Below are positions 18,281-25,584 of a stretch of 64,000 bases of DNA, piece by piece. Within the stretch, counting starts at the first letter, position 1; each line of letters starts with the position of its first letter. The notes under the pieces are model-generated. The model was not told where the DNA came from. It ran no database searches and worked only from the letters and a program-made list of their open reading frames with translations. The position numbers and the translations under genes are program-made. Source of the stretch: JAHCIE01 sp034431435 (GTDB lineage: Bacteria; Chloroflexota; Anaerolineae; Epilineales; JAHCIE01); assembly GCA_034431435.1 (NCBI GenBank), contig DAOUDG010000085.1:1-64000 (forward strand), written 5' to 3'.

Positions 18281-18696
18281 GGCACGTCGCGAGATGGTTG
18301 ACTTGCCTGCTTGTTGCCGGTAGCGTGTTCGTCGCCAGCAGCATGCTGGTCAGCTGCGCTGATTCGGGCAGCCAGGAGCTCGCGTACGTCACGAAGTTCT
18401 CTGCCACGGAAGGGCAGGTCACTGATCTGGATAACGGTTGGTCGGTGGGGTTGGAATGGGTGTCGTTCCAGCGCTTCACCGATGACGACGGCCGCGAGCG
18501 CGTCGGGCTGTTAGCCCGTGTCAGTGCGGCCCAGGAGGGCAGCGACACGCACGCCGAGAGCATCACGCTCTACCAGGGCAAGGTCTTTACCATGGGCGAC
18601 CGGCGATATCAGGTGATCAGGCTCGATCCGAATACATCGCTCAGAATAATACCCGGGAGGCGCAATGGCGCCATCGTCATCGGAGAACTGCCATGA
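18277..18696 (+). CDS. Small lipoprotein of unknown function
   Basis: A 139-residue protein with a lipoprotein signal peptide (MRHVARWLTCLLVAGSVFVA, then lipobox LVSC with the lipidated Cys at 27). The mature part begins with ADSGSQELAYVT and has no recognised domain; alternating hydrophobic residues suggest a beta-rich fold. AGGAGG is 10 nt upstream of ATG 18277. It opens a run of small genes that looks like an immunity-gene neighbourhood. Similar lipoproteins can protect the envelope from toxins, but that is inference from context only. Confidence 0.7.
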   Translation: MRHVARWLTCLLVAGSVFVASSMLVSCADSGSQELAYVTKFSATEGQVTDLDNGWSVGLEWVSFQRFTDDDGRERVGLLARVSAAQEGSDTHAESITLYQGKVFTMGDRRYQVIRLDPNTSLRIIPGRRNGAIVIGELP

Positions 18697-18743
18697 CCAG
18701 CGATCGCCGACGGCCTGCCGTACCTATTCACCAGAAGGCGTGG
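18693..18743 (+). CDS. 16-residue coupling ORF between two lipoprotein genes
   Basis: ATG 18693 overlaps the stop of the preceding lipoprotein gene (ATGA) and encodes MTSDRRRPAVPIHQKAW, ending 2 nt before the next lipoprotein start. It may serve only to carry ribosomes to the next gene. It could also be chance. Confidence 0.2.
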
Positions 18744-18745
18744 TG

Positions 18746-19132
18746 ATGCTGAAGATGATTCGGTCGCTGTCGTTGGGCTTCGTCATGCTCATTCTGCTGC
18801 AAGCGTTATGCGGCTGCTCTGGTCTGGCCGGTCTCGCCCGGTCTGGAGAACCGCTGGAGGTGATCGACTCGCCGCAGAGCGATCGCACGCTGGTGATTCG
18901 CGTCAACACCAGCCGGGATGACCCGACCAGGTACTTGACGCTGGTCTTCGAGGTGCATGACAAGGCATCGGGTGAGCTGCTGCACCGCCAGCCGACCCGC
19001 GCCTCCAGCCGCATGGCCTGGTCGATGCGCTGGCTGGATAGCCACACCGTGCAGCTTGACAGTTCTGATGTGGGCACGTATTGCTGGCAGGAGCAGCCTG
19101 ATGCGACGTGGCTGGAATCGCACTGCCCGTGA
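18746..19132 (+). CDS. Small lipoprotein, immunity-like
   Basis: A 128-residue protein with a signal peptide (MLKMIRSLSLGFVMLILLQA) and lipobox LCGC. The mature protein has a Trp-rich beta pattern (SRMAWSMRWLDSHTVQLDSS, DVGTYCWQEQPDATWLESHC). No family was recognised with confidence. ATG 18746 has AGAAGG 7 nt upstream; an in-frame start at 18665 would lie inside the previous gene and before the signal peptide. It sits next to the YezG-like immunity gene. Confidence 0.65.
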   Translation: MLKMIRSLSLGFVMLILLQALCGCSGLAGLARSGEPLEVIDSPQSDRTLVIRVNTSRDDPTRYLTLVFEVHDKASGELLHRQPTRASSRMAWSMRWLDSHTVQLDSSDVGTYCWQEQPDATWLESHCP

Positions 19133-19171
19133 TTCGCGCCCGGCGGCCGGGCAGTTGCTATGAGGATCGCC

Positions 19172-19507
19172 ATGAATTTCTTTGATCTGACCGATACGCC
19201 GACCGAGGACATCTATCAGGCCATCGGTCAATTCATCGCCGACGCCATTCCAGAAGCGTGGCTCAGCGCCACGGCCCATGCCGAGATCGAGGAGGACGAT
19301 CATGGCCTGACCTTTGGCATCTACGTTCTGGCAGTCGCGCCCGACAGCGTCCGCGATTTCGCTGCCGGTGCGGAGCTCTATCTCGCCTTCGACGAGCTGC
19401 GCCGTCGCCTCCGCAAACCCGGCCATGCGCCGTGGGTTAAGGCGCAATTCGAGTTGCAGCCCGACGGCCACTTCGACCTGGAATTCACTTACCCGGAACA
19501 TCCGTGA
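19172..19507 (+). CDS. YezG/DUF600-like immunity protein
   Basis: A 111-residue soluble protein whose layout matches the YezG-like (DUF600) immunity family. It has an N-terminal helix (IYQAIGQFIADAIPEAW), a strand (LTFGIYVLA), a helix (LYLAFDELRRRLRKPG) and a terminal sheet with WVKAQFELQPDGHFDLEFTY. YezG-type proteins neutralise toxins of the YeeF/LXG type. ATG 19172 is preferred over 19160 because AGGA lies between them. A WXG100 effector remnant lies 2.3 kb downstream, which suits this reading. The family call rests on pattern memory, not on a search. Confidence 0.55.
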   Translation: MNFFDLTDTPTEDIYQAIGQFIADAIPEAWLSATAHAEIEEDDHGLTFGIYVLAVAPDSVRDFAAGAELYLAFDELRRRLRKPGHAPWVKAQFELQPDGHFDLEFTYPEHP

Positions 19508-19523
19508 TGCGTAACACGTAACC
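19503..19523. repeat. CGTRANN heptamer repeat at a stop codon
   Basis: Three contiguous 7-mers CGTGATG CGTAACA CGTAACC; the first contains the TGA stop of the YezG-like gene. Same family as 2789-2854 and 12285-12338, here without a clear inverted copy. Confidence 0.5.
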
Positions 19524-19556
19524 CGGAATTGCGTGTGGCCTGATGGGTGAGCATCC

Positions 19557-19826
19557 ATGAATCAGCCAGTTCAAGAAGAGACGATGCCGGTTCGAAGAAG
19601 CTGGCGCAGGCTAGCCGTGACGATTCTCGGCGGTTTGGGCTTTGTGTTGGTTGGCTGCCTGATGCTGGTGTTGCCGCCCCCTGCCAAATCGGTGCTGCCC
19701 TGGACTATGGCCCTTCAATCGGTAGTGGGCGTGGTGGCGATCCTGTTCGGCAGTGTCGGTTTGGGCGCCGGAATCTACGTCGCCGTCCGGCAGACAGTGT
19801 TGCCGCGGTCCGATGGGTCAGATTGA
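19557..19826 (+). CDS. Small two-helix membrane protein, possibly truncated
   Basis: An 89-residue protein with two membrane helices (LAVTILGGLGFVLVGCLMLV and VVGVVAILFGSVGLGAGIYV) and a short polar end. The helix layout recalls the N-terminal half of STM3941-type small membrane proteins found among toxin-immunity genes; those continue with a soluble domain that is absent here, so it may be a truncated copy. GGTGAG precedes ATG 19557. Function unknown. Confidence 0.5.
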   Translation: MNQPVQEETMPVRRSWRRLAVTILGGLGFVLVGCLMLVLPPPAKSVLPWTMALQSVVGVVAILFGSVGLGAGIYVAVRQTVLPRSDGSD

Positions 19827-19917
19827 CCTTCCTGTTCCTGGGCGCATGCCCCCTGAGCCTGAAGCCAGGCAGCAGCAACGGCTGCATCGTGGTCGGGCAG
19901 GCGCTGCGAGGACCAAC

Positions 19918-20415
19918 ATGAGTTGTTACCCTGATAACTTGTTAGCGCAAATTGAGCGCGACTTTCGCTTTCTGACGGACGATCATGCGTTTGTCGCCAT
20001 GCCTCCCCAACGTTCGGGAGAGGTGACGAACGTTCGATACGAGCATCCCCATCTGGTCATCCAGTTCACCGTGCGCCAGGGAGAGTGGCAGGCGCTGGTC
20101 TGGCCGGCCGCGCCGCAGATGCAGGGCTGGCAGGTTGCACTGGACGATGTGGCGACCTATCTTACCCGCCCGCCGGTTGATTTCGCGGCCGATCAGGCGC
20201 GGCCCGGCCTGAGCCAGAGCGAGGCGTTGCGTGATCTGGCGGGGCGACTGACCCCCATCGCCGGGGAGATACTGGCCCTGTTCGACCCTGCTCGCTGGCC
20301 TGTGGCTTGGGCCGACATGCAGGCGGTTGTCCAGGCGCGCCGCGCGGAGCGTTCGCGCCAATTCGACGAGTGGTGGCACAGCCGGCCGGCCGGGCTCGGT
20401 TCCACGAAAACCTGA
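19918..20415 (+). CDS. Immunity-like protein of unknown family
   Basis: A 165-residue soluble protein. The N-terminus (LLAQIERDFRFLTDDHAFVA) followed by VTNVRYEHPHLVIQFTVRQG is a common layout of small immunity-type proteins: a helix, an FL-D motif, then a beta hairpin. The C-terminus is helical and Arg-rich (VVQARRAERSRQFDEWW). ATG 19918 follows GCGAGGA. It lies between the small membrane gene and the double-CxxCG gene. No known family was matched; the immunity role is from context. Confidence 0.55.
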   Translation: MSCYPDNLLAQIERDFRFLTDDHAFVAMPPQRSGEVTNVRYEHPHLVIQFTVRQGEWQALVWPAAPQMQGWQVALDDVATYLTRPPVDFAADQARPGLSQSEALRDLAGRLTPIAGEILALFDPARWPVAWADMQAVVQARRAERSRQFDEWWHSRPAGLGSTKT

Positions 20416-20438
20416 CATTGCGTTCAGGAGTAGGTGGC

Positions 20439-21479
20439 ATGCGCGCGCTCACCTCGGTTGATCTGGCATTGTCCTGGTCGGCAGCTGCCCCATATCTGCC
20501 GCGGCGCTGGAGAACGGCTCTTGACCCTTACCTGAACCAAGAGCAATCCAGCATCATGTCGTCGCGTTTCATATTCGCCAGCGATGACCCATTCTTGGCG
20601 GAATTTCTGGCCTTCGCCGAACCGATCATGGTGTACCCTTCAGGGTCTTCGGTGCTTCTTGACAGATTTCGCGGAACAAAGCCCGAAGGTCCGCTGCTGC
20701 GCTTGGTCAGAAGTTGGCGCGAATACGACTTTGTCGATGTGCAGCATGAGCCGGTGGTGCAGTTGTTGCTGGATCGAACCATCGAACTTACGCCGCCTCT
20801 GAGCCAGTATTATCGCATCGCGATCGAGCCAGCTGCTGATTGCGCTCGTTGTGGTGAAAAACATCTGCACCAACAGCATCCCTTGCGGGTACATTGGCCT
20901 GATGATCCTGGAATGGGCATGCGCGGCGATGACTGGCAGGCGGGCGATCAGATTGCTGCCACCGAGAACTTCGAAATCGTCATTTCGCAACACTTGCGCA
21001 TCCTTTGGGAATCGGCTGCGGCGCCTGATCATCCGCAGTTCCTGGCAGTCGAAAATGGCGACGCCGATCAACCGCTTTGGCAGGCGATGCCGCAGGGGAC
21101 AGCTCACGTGCTGATGCCAGCGACCCCGTTGCAGGTGCGCGATCGTTGCCCGGCCTGTGGCCAGCCGTTGACGGTGGCTCTGAGCACGGCTCCATCCGAT
21201 GCCGCGTTTGGTCCTGGCCGTCGAACGGTCTATGAGCAAGAAGCACTGTTGACCGTGGACCCTGCAACTCTGCCTGCTGGAGACCTGTTGGTAACCGACC
21301 TTGAAGAAGGCCGCGTTCGTGAGCTGATCGAAATTCTGCAAGGCTTCGAAGACTATCCTGACCCTTTTTTTATCCGCACATCCCGTCCGTTCTGGTTGAT
21401 TTCTCAGCGCCTGCTGCGTGTGTTGCATGACCATGTGGCCAGCGGATGGCGCTGCCGGCCGGTCAACGGGCTTACATGA
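20439..21479 (+). CDS. Double-CxxCG protein, possible immunity protein
   Basis: A 346-residue soluble protein with two zinc-ribbon-like knuckles, CARCGEKH (about 136-143) and CPACGQP (about 239-245), about 100 residues apart. This spacing, with a terminal LPAGDLL...TSRPFWLISQRLLRVL segment, recalls the Myxococcus double-CXXCG paralogous family (TIGR02264-like), members of which are SitI-type immunity proteins. The N-terminal 130 residues differ from what I recall of that family. ATG 20439 has AGGAG 7 nt upstream. It immediately precedes the broken WXG100 effector gene, the position expected of an immunity or partner gene. Confidence 0.55.
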   Translation: MRALTSVDLALSWSAAAPYLPRRWRTALDPYLNQEQSSIMSSRFIFASDDPFLAEFLAFAEPIMVYPSGSSVLLDRFRGTKPEGPLLRLVRSWREYDFVDVQHEPVVQLLLDRTIELTPPLSQYYRIAIEPAADCARCGEKHLHQQHPLRVHWPDDPGMGMRGDDWQAGDQIAATENFEIVISQHLRILWESAAAPDHPQFLAVENGDADQPLWQAMPQGTAHVLMPATPLQVRDRCPACGQPLTVALSTAPSDAAFGPGRRTVYEQEALLTVDPATLPAGDLLVTDLEEGRVRELIEILQGFEDYPDPFFIRTSRPFWLISQRLLRVLHDHVASGWRCRPVNGLT

Positions 21480-21500
21480 ACAAGCGCTCAGAAAGAATGA

Positions 21501-22116
21501 GATCAACATGACGACAAATCCGGCGCCTGCTGCCAGGCCGCAGCCGCAGAAAATCGCCCAGAGTCGCTGCGAGCCTTGCAGGCTGGCGGCTGGGAAGGCC
21601 GCGGCGCGGCGGCCTTCTTTGGCGAGATGGAGCGCACTGTGCTGCCCTCCATGCAGCGGTTGGCTGCTGCCCTGCATCGGTCACAGACGGTGACGAGGCA
21701 GATCAGCCACCTGCTGCATGGGGCGGAAGAAGAGACATCCCGGCCATTTCGCGGCGAGGGTGGTTCCGCTCCAGCGTCTGCTGCGGCCGGCAGCCAGCCA
21801 GGAACGACCCAGGCGAGCGGCCCGCCGTTTGGCGACTACAACAACCTGGCCAACATCCCGCCGTTGGTCCTGGGGCCGGGTGCTACCTACCGCGACCTGG
21901 CGGCCATGATCGAGCAGATGTATCGCATCAACGACCATCGCAACGGCGAGAAGTATGGCGTGGACGAGCCGGTCAAGATCGTGCATATCGGCGAGAACCA
22001 GTACCTGGTGGCCATCATCGGCACCGACGCGGGCGACGACGGGCATACCGGTCCCAACGATTGGCTGGCCAACCTGAGCAGCGGCCGCGGCGTGCCCTCG
22101 CGCTTTCAACAGGCAG
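21501..22116 (+). pseudogene. Broken WXG100-type effector gene
   Basis: The reading frame carries a WXG100 second helix (LRALQAGGWEGRGAAAFF, then MERTVLPSMQRLAAALHRSQ), a Gly/Ala/Ser linker, and the start of an alpha/beta-hydrolase-like domain (VKIVHIGENQYLVAIIGTD, NDWLANLSSGRGVPSRFQQA). It has no start codon: the frame opens after a stop at 21498, and the first possible start is TTG 21576, inside the WXG helix pair. The nearby ATG 21508 (MTTNPAPAARPQPQKIAQ) is in another frame. Homology stops abruptly near 22116, before the hydrolase nucleophile region, where an unrelated lipoprotein gene begins. Both ends appear lost. Confidence 0.65.
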
Positions 22117-22161
22117 GTAAGAATGGGAAAAGTAAGCACCGCGCATCTTTGGAGGCAACGC

Positions 22162-22536
22162 GTGTTGACCCGCGCCAGCGCGCATTGGTTGGTTCTGGGC
22201 GCGTGGTTGGTAATTTTGTTGGCGGCCACGGCGTGCGGCAATGTCGGAACCGGCGTGGATTCTGGCCCCAACACGCTGACGGTGATCAACGGAGTCGATG
22301 GCCCAATCTGTTTCTTGCGCGTCAAGCGAGCGTCATCGCAGACCTTTTGGGGACGCAACCGGCTGTCATCGGGCCAGCGTCTTGCCTCGGGCGAGTCCTT
22401 CGTTGTGCGCGGGCTGGCAGCCGGTCGCTATGACGTAGATGCCCATCTGTGCGATGACGGCGGGCACCCCGGCTATGGCCGCTACGACGTGGCAGTGGGC
22501 CCAGATTCCAATGGCGCATGGATCATCGGGCAGTAA
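22162..22536 (+). CDS. Small lipoprotein with a beta-sandwich-like domain
   Basis: A 124-residue lipoprotein: signal peptide with LVILLAATACG lipobox, then one domain (NTLTVINGVDGPICFLRVKR, SGQRLASGESFVVRGLAAGR, YDVDAHLCDD). This pattern (short strand, Cys-Phe/Tyr, W/G, a TIAPG-type turn, then GxYD) recurs in Anaerolineae surface proteins. GTG 22162 is chosen: GGAGG sits 6 nt upstream and it directly starts the signal peptide; the in-frame ATG 22123 lies earlier, in the fusion junction with the WXG100 remnant. Function unknown. Confidence 0.65.
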   Translation: MLTRASAHWLVLGAWLVILLAATACGNVGTGVDSGPNTLTVINGVDGPICFLRVKRASSQTFWGRNRLSSGQRLASGESFVVRGLAAGRYDVDAHLCDDGGHPGYGRYDVAVGPDSNGAWIIGQ

Positions 22537-22607
22537 GCCCCTTCAGCAATAAGCTCTCGGTTGGCATGGTGGAAGAGAACCATGGAACCTGTTGCACTTC
22601 GGTTTAG

Positions 22608-22739
22608 CCACCCCAACCCGACTTTCTCCCGCTGGCGGGCGCGCGCTATGAGGCCACACCCTTCGCCAAGGGCGGCCTGAACAACGGCTTCGTTCTAGTC
22701 GCCGGAGATGTTGTGTTCATCTATCTTCACAGCACCTAA
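22608..22739 (+). pseudogene. C-terminal gene remnant
   Basis: An open frame without a start codon, bounded by a stop at 22605, translates to LAGARYEATPFAKGG then LNNGFVLVAGDVVFIYLHST and stops. The well-formed beta-strand end looks like the last 40 residues of a lost protein, perhaps another immunity or surface gene. The rest of the gap 22537-22744 holds nothing recognisable. Confidence 0.35.
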
Positions 22740-22744
22740 GAAAT

Positions 22745-23500
22745 ATGACAAAACAACAACCTGCGGCATCATCCGCTCTATCGCTTCGCATCTTCGGTCA
22801 TAGTCTGCCGGCTGAGCTGGTCGAGGCCGTCGCCCGTGATACGCGCGCGCCCTTGCTGGATGAAGGTTGGTTCGTGGCGGTGGTCGTCTGGGGCGGTTCG
22901 GTGGCGGTGGTCGCCTTCGTCCTCTTTGGCTCTGTCTTCTTCTCCGGTATGCCGCACAGCAACCCGGCCGCCGTGGGCGCGGTCCTGATGGCCGCGTTGC
23001 TGTTGGGCGCGGTTGCCGGGGTCGGCGGCCTGCTTGTCCATCGACAACTGCGCCGCAGCCGGCAGCAAGCGCCGGCTGCGGCGTTGGCATCGCGCCATCG
23101 GGCGGTCGCCGTGCAGCGGCTGTTGGTCGCAGGCCTGCTCCTGCTATTCGGTGCGGCGGGGCTGTGGCACGCCTGGTTTTTTGCGCCGTTGACGGGCGTG
23201 TTGGGCCTCCTGACCTTTGGCCTGACCCTGGGTCTGGGCTTTTCCGCCCTGCCCACCATGCTGGCGCTGCTCGCTGGCCAGTCCAGGCGCGTCACGCACG
23301 CCGCCCGCACGCTCGACCGGCTGCTGCTGTTGGGCATCGGCCTGCTCAGCGCGCTCGTCATCCTGCCGCCGATCGCCAACGCGCAGCCAGGCGTCTTCTT
23401 CCTGGTCCTGACGCAGATTCTCAGCCTGCTGGGGTTGCCCTGGGTGGCTGCCATGCTGGCGACGGCGCGCATTCACCGCGCTCATGCAGCTCAGCGGTAG
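22745..23500 (+). CDS. Polytopic membrane protein of unknown function
   Basis: A 251-residue protein with about six membrane helices (for example FVAVVVWGGSVAVVAFVLF, LLVAGLLLLFGAAGLW, VLGLLTFGLTLGLGFSALPT). A loop at about 100-125 is rich in Arg and Gln. No family was recognised. ATG 22745 has only a weak purine-rich upstream stretch. It ends in a 9-bp hairpin that starts on its stop codon, so it is the last gene of its transcript. Confidence 0.6.
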   Translation: MTKQQPAASSALSLRIFGHSLPAELVEAVARDTRAPLLDEGWFVAVVVWGGSVAVVAFVLFGSVFFSGMPHSNPAAVGAVLMAALLLGAVAGVGGLLVHRQLRRSRQQAPAAALASRHRAVAVQRLLVAGLLLLFGAAGLWHAWFFAPLTGVLGLLTFGLTLGLGFSALPTMLALLAGQSRRVTHAARTLDRLLLLGIGLLSALVILPPIANAQPGVFFLVLTQILSLLGLPWVAAMLATARIHRAHAAQR

Positions 23501-23525
23501 CGCCGCGTGAGGCGGGCGCGGCGCT
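23499..23525 (+). terminator. Hairpin overlapping the stop of the membrane-protein gene
   Basis: AGCGCCGCG, a 9-nt loop, CGCGGCGCT: a perfect 9-bp stem starting within the TAG stop. No T-run follows. Confidence 0.5.
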
Positions 23526-23622
23526 GATTCGCAGCAGCAGGGTGCGGGCAGGGCGCCGCGAACTGGCTGGCGAATGGGCGGGGCATCAATGAGTCGACTG
23601 AGCACAGCGAGGATCTCCACTC

Positions 23623-24174
23623 ATGCTGACCCTATATGACCGAGCCGCTGGCATCGTCTGCCTGGAGTCTGACCTGTTCCAGCACGAGGCCGATCTTTCG
23701 AAACGGCTTAGCTTGATGCTGACATCTCCGTTGACCTGGCAATGGAGCAGTACCAGGCGCTACCCGGCCCATCCTCTCTATGCCGGCCTGAGTCTGCCAG
23801 CCCAGCGCGACTGGACGCGCGTTAGTGGCATGAACCTGGATCTGCTGGCAGCAGACCTGGTTGAGCAGGACTTGAATGATGACCGAAGACAGGTGTTTCT
23901 GTTGGGAGCTGATCGGGATCTGCTCGATATTTTGTCGGATGCCCAAGAGTCCAGGCGTGTCATGACTGATTTTGTCGCTGAACAACCACCAGTGCGCATG
24001 GTCGCGGTGCAGCCTGGCGATACAGGGTCATGCCTGTTTTTCCTGCCGCACCATCCCTCCATGCCGGTGAGACAATTGCTCGAGGGGTGGGGTGTCTCAA
24101 TCGCTGCCGCACAGAAGCGTCTTCCCTATCGGCGCCTTCACCTGGCGCAGTTTGAAGCCCTATTTGGCGGATAG
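23623..24174 (+). CDS. Unrecognised 183-residue protein at the end of the accessory region
   Basis: A soluble protein starting MLTLYDRAAGIVCLESDLFQ. It has an acidic middle part (DLLAADLVEQDLNDD, VFLLGADRDLLDILSDAQES) and ends RLHLAQFEALFGG. No signal, helix pair or motif was recognised. GAGGA lies 8-12 nt upstream of ATG 23623. It is convergent with ftsZ. By position and size it could be another immunity or regulatory gene, but nothing in the sequence proves it. Confidence 0.6.
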   Translation: MLTLYDRAAGIVCLESDLFQHEADLSKRLSLMLTSPLTWQWSSTRRYPAHPLYAGLSLPAQRDWTRVSGMNLDLLAADLVEQDLNDDRRQVFLLGADRDLLDILSDAQESRRVMTDFVAEQPPVRMVAVQPGDTGSCLFFLPHHPSMPVRQLLEGWGVSIAAAQKRLPYRRLHLAQFEALFGG

Positions 24175-24227
24175 GCGGCGGCTCGTAGGGGGGCCAGCCC
24201 CGTCAGTTCTATCGGTAGCAAAAGGGC

Positions 24228-24255
24228 GAGCCTGCCGTGGGGACACGGCAGGCTC
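24228..24255 (-). terminator. Terminator of the dcw cluster (after ftsZ)
   Basis: A perfect 12-bp stem (GAGCCTGCCGTG / CACGGCAGGCTC, 4-nt loop). On the minus strand it is followed by GCCCTTTTG. It lies 50 nt past the ftsZ stop and could also work for the convergent gene. Confidence 0.8.
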
Positions 24256-24304
24256 ACTCTTGCCGACACGCCGGCGTCGGCGGGAAGGGAGATAAATCTT
24301 GGGG

Positions 24305-25483
24305 TTAGCGCCGGCTGCGCAGGAACGTCGGCACGTCCAGGTCGCCGTCGTTGCTGGGCGGGATGATGCGCGGCTGGAACGTGGTCACGTGGCTGCCGCC
24401 GGTTGTGGTAGGCGCGCCGGTGGTGCCGGTGGCGGCCAGGACGCGGCCGGGGCGTAGCACCTCGGTGCGACGGCTGTTGTTGAAGGGCTGGCGCGCGGCG
24501 TTGGCCTCGAAGCCGGTGGCGACGACGGTGATCTGGATGGTGTCGTGCAGGGTCTCGTCGATGACCGCGCCGAAGATGATGTTGGCTTCGGGGTGCGCCA
24601 TGCGCTGGATGACCGCCGCCGCCTCGTTCACCTCGCCCAGCATCAGGTCGGGGCCGCCGGTCACGCTGAACAGGACACCCTGCGCGCCGTCGATGGTCAC
24701 GTCGAGGAGCGGGCTGGCGATGGCCTGCTCGGCGGCCTGGATGGCGCGGTTGTCGCCACTGGCCCGCCCCACGGCCATGAGGGCCGCGCCGCCGTTGGCC
24801 ATGATGGTGCGCACGTCGGCGAAGTCGAGGTTGATGAGGCCGGGCACCGTGATCAGCTCCGAAATACCCTGGATGCCCTGGCGCAGGACATCGTCGGCGA
24901 CGCGGAAGGCGTCGGTGATGGTCGTCTTCTTGTCGGACACGTCGAGCAGACGGTCATTGGGGACGACGATTAGCGTGTCGACGTGCTCCTTGAGGCGGGC
25001 CAGGCCTTCCTCGGCGCTGCGGCGGCGCATCGCGCCCTCGAAGGTGAAGGGACGGGTGACAACGCCGATGGTGAGCGCGCCCGCCTCGCGGGCCAACTCG
25101 GCGACTACCGGGGCCGCGCCAGTGCCCGTGCCGCCGCCCATGCCGGCGGTGACGAACACCATGTCGGCGCCCTCGATGGCGCTGTACAGGTCATCCTGGC
25201 TTTCCTCGGCGGCCTTTTCGCCAACTTCGGCGCGGCCGCCTGCCCCCAGGCCCTTGGTGAGCTTGTCGCCGATCTGAATACGGGCCGGGGCCTTGGAGAG
25301 TTGGAGCGCCTGGCCGTCGGTGTTGACGGCGATGAACTCTACCCCCTTCAGACCCTCGGCGATCATGCGGTTGACGGCGTTAGTGCCGCCGCCGCCGATG
25401 CCGATGACTCGAATCACGGCAGCGCCATTGTTGCTGACGGTGTGGGACGGCTCGGACGTGCGGCGAGAGGAACGAGGCTGCAT
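24305..25483 (-). CDS. ftsZ: Cell division GTPase FtsZ
   Basis: A 392-residue FtsZ that forms the Z ring at mid-cell. The nucleotide site shows IGIGGGGTNAVNRM, the tubulin signature GGGTGTGAAPVVAEL, and NLDFADVRTIM; the T7 loop region follows. The C-terminal tail ends with the conserved DVPTFLRSR peptide that binds FtsA. AAAGGAG lies 8 nt upstream of ATG 25483. It is the last gene of the dcw cluster, 101 nt after ftsA. The short N-terminal extension (MQPRSSRRTSEPSHTV) is variable in the family. Confidence 0.98.
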   Translation of the reverse strand: MQPRSSRRTSEPSHTVSNNGAAVIRVIGIGGGGTNAVNRMIAEGLKGVEFIAVNTDGQALQLSKAPARIQIGDKLTKGLGAGGRAEVGEKAAEESQDDLYSAIEGADMVFVTAGMGGGTGTGAAPVVAELAREAGALTIGVVTRPFTFEGAMRRRSAEEGLARLKEHVDTLIVVPNDRLLDVSDKKTTITDAFRVADDVLRQGIQGISELITVPGLINLDFADVRTIMANGGAALMAVGRASGDNRAIQAAEQAIASPLLDVTIDGAQGVLFSVTGGPDLMLGEVNEAAAVIQRMAHPEANIIFGAVIDETLHDTIQITVVATGFEANAARQPFNNSRRTEVLRPGRVLAATGTTGAPTTTGGSHVTTFQPRIIPPSNDGDLDVPTFLRSRR

Positions 25484-25584
25484 GATGGGTGACTCCTTTC
25501 AAGGTGGTCGTCGTTGGCAAGTGGTTAGTGGTCGTCTTATAACGTCTTAGACCTGGAAGCCGCGGCGGCCTCGTCAGTCTGCCG

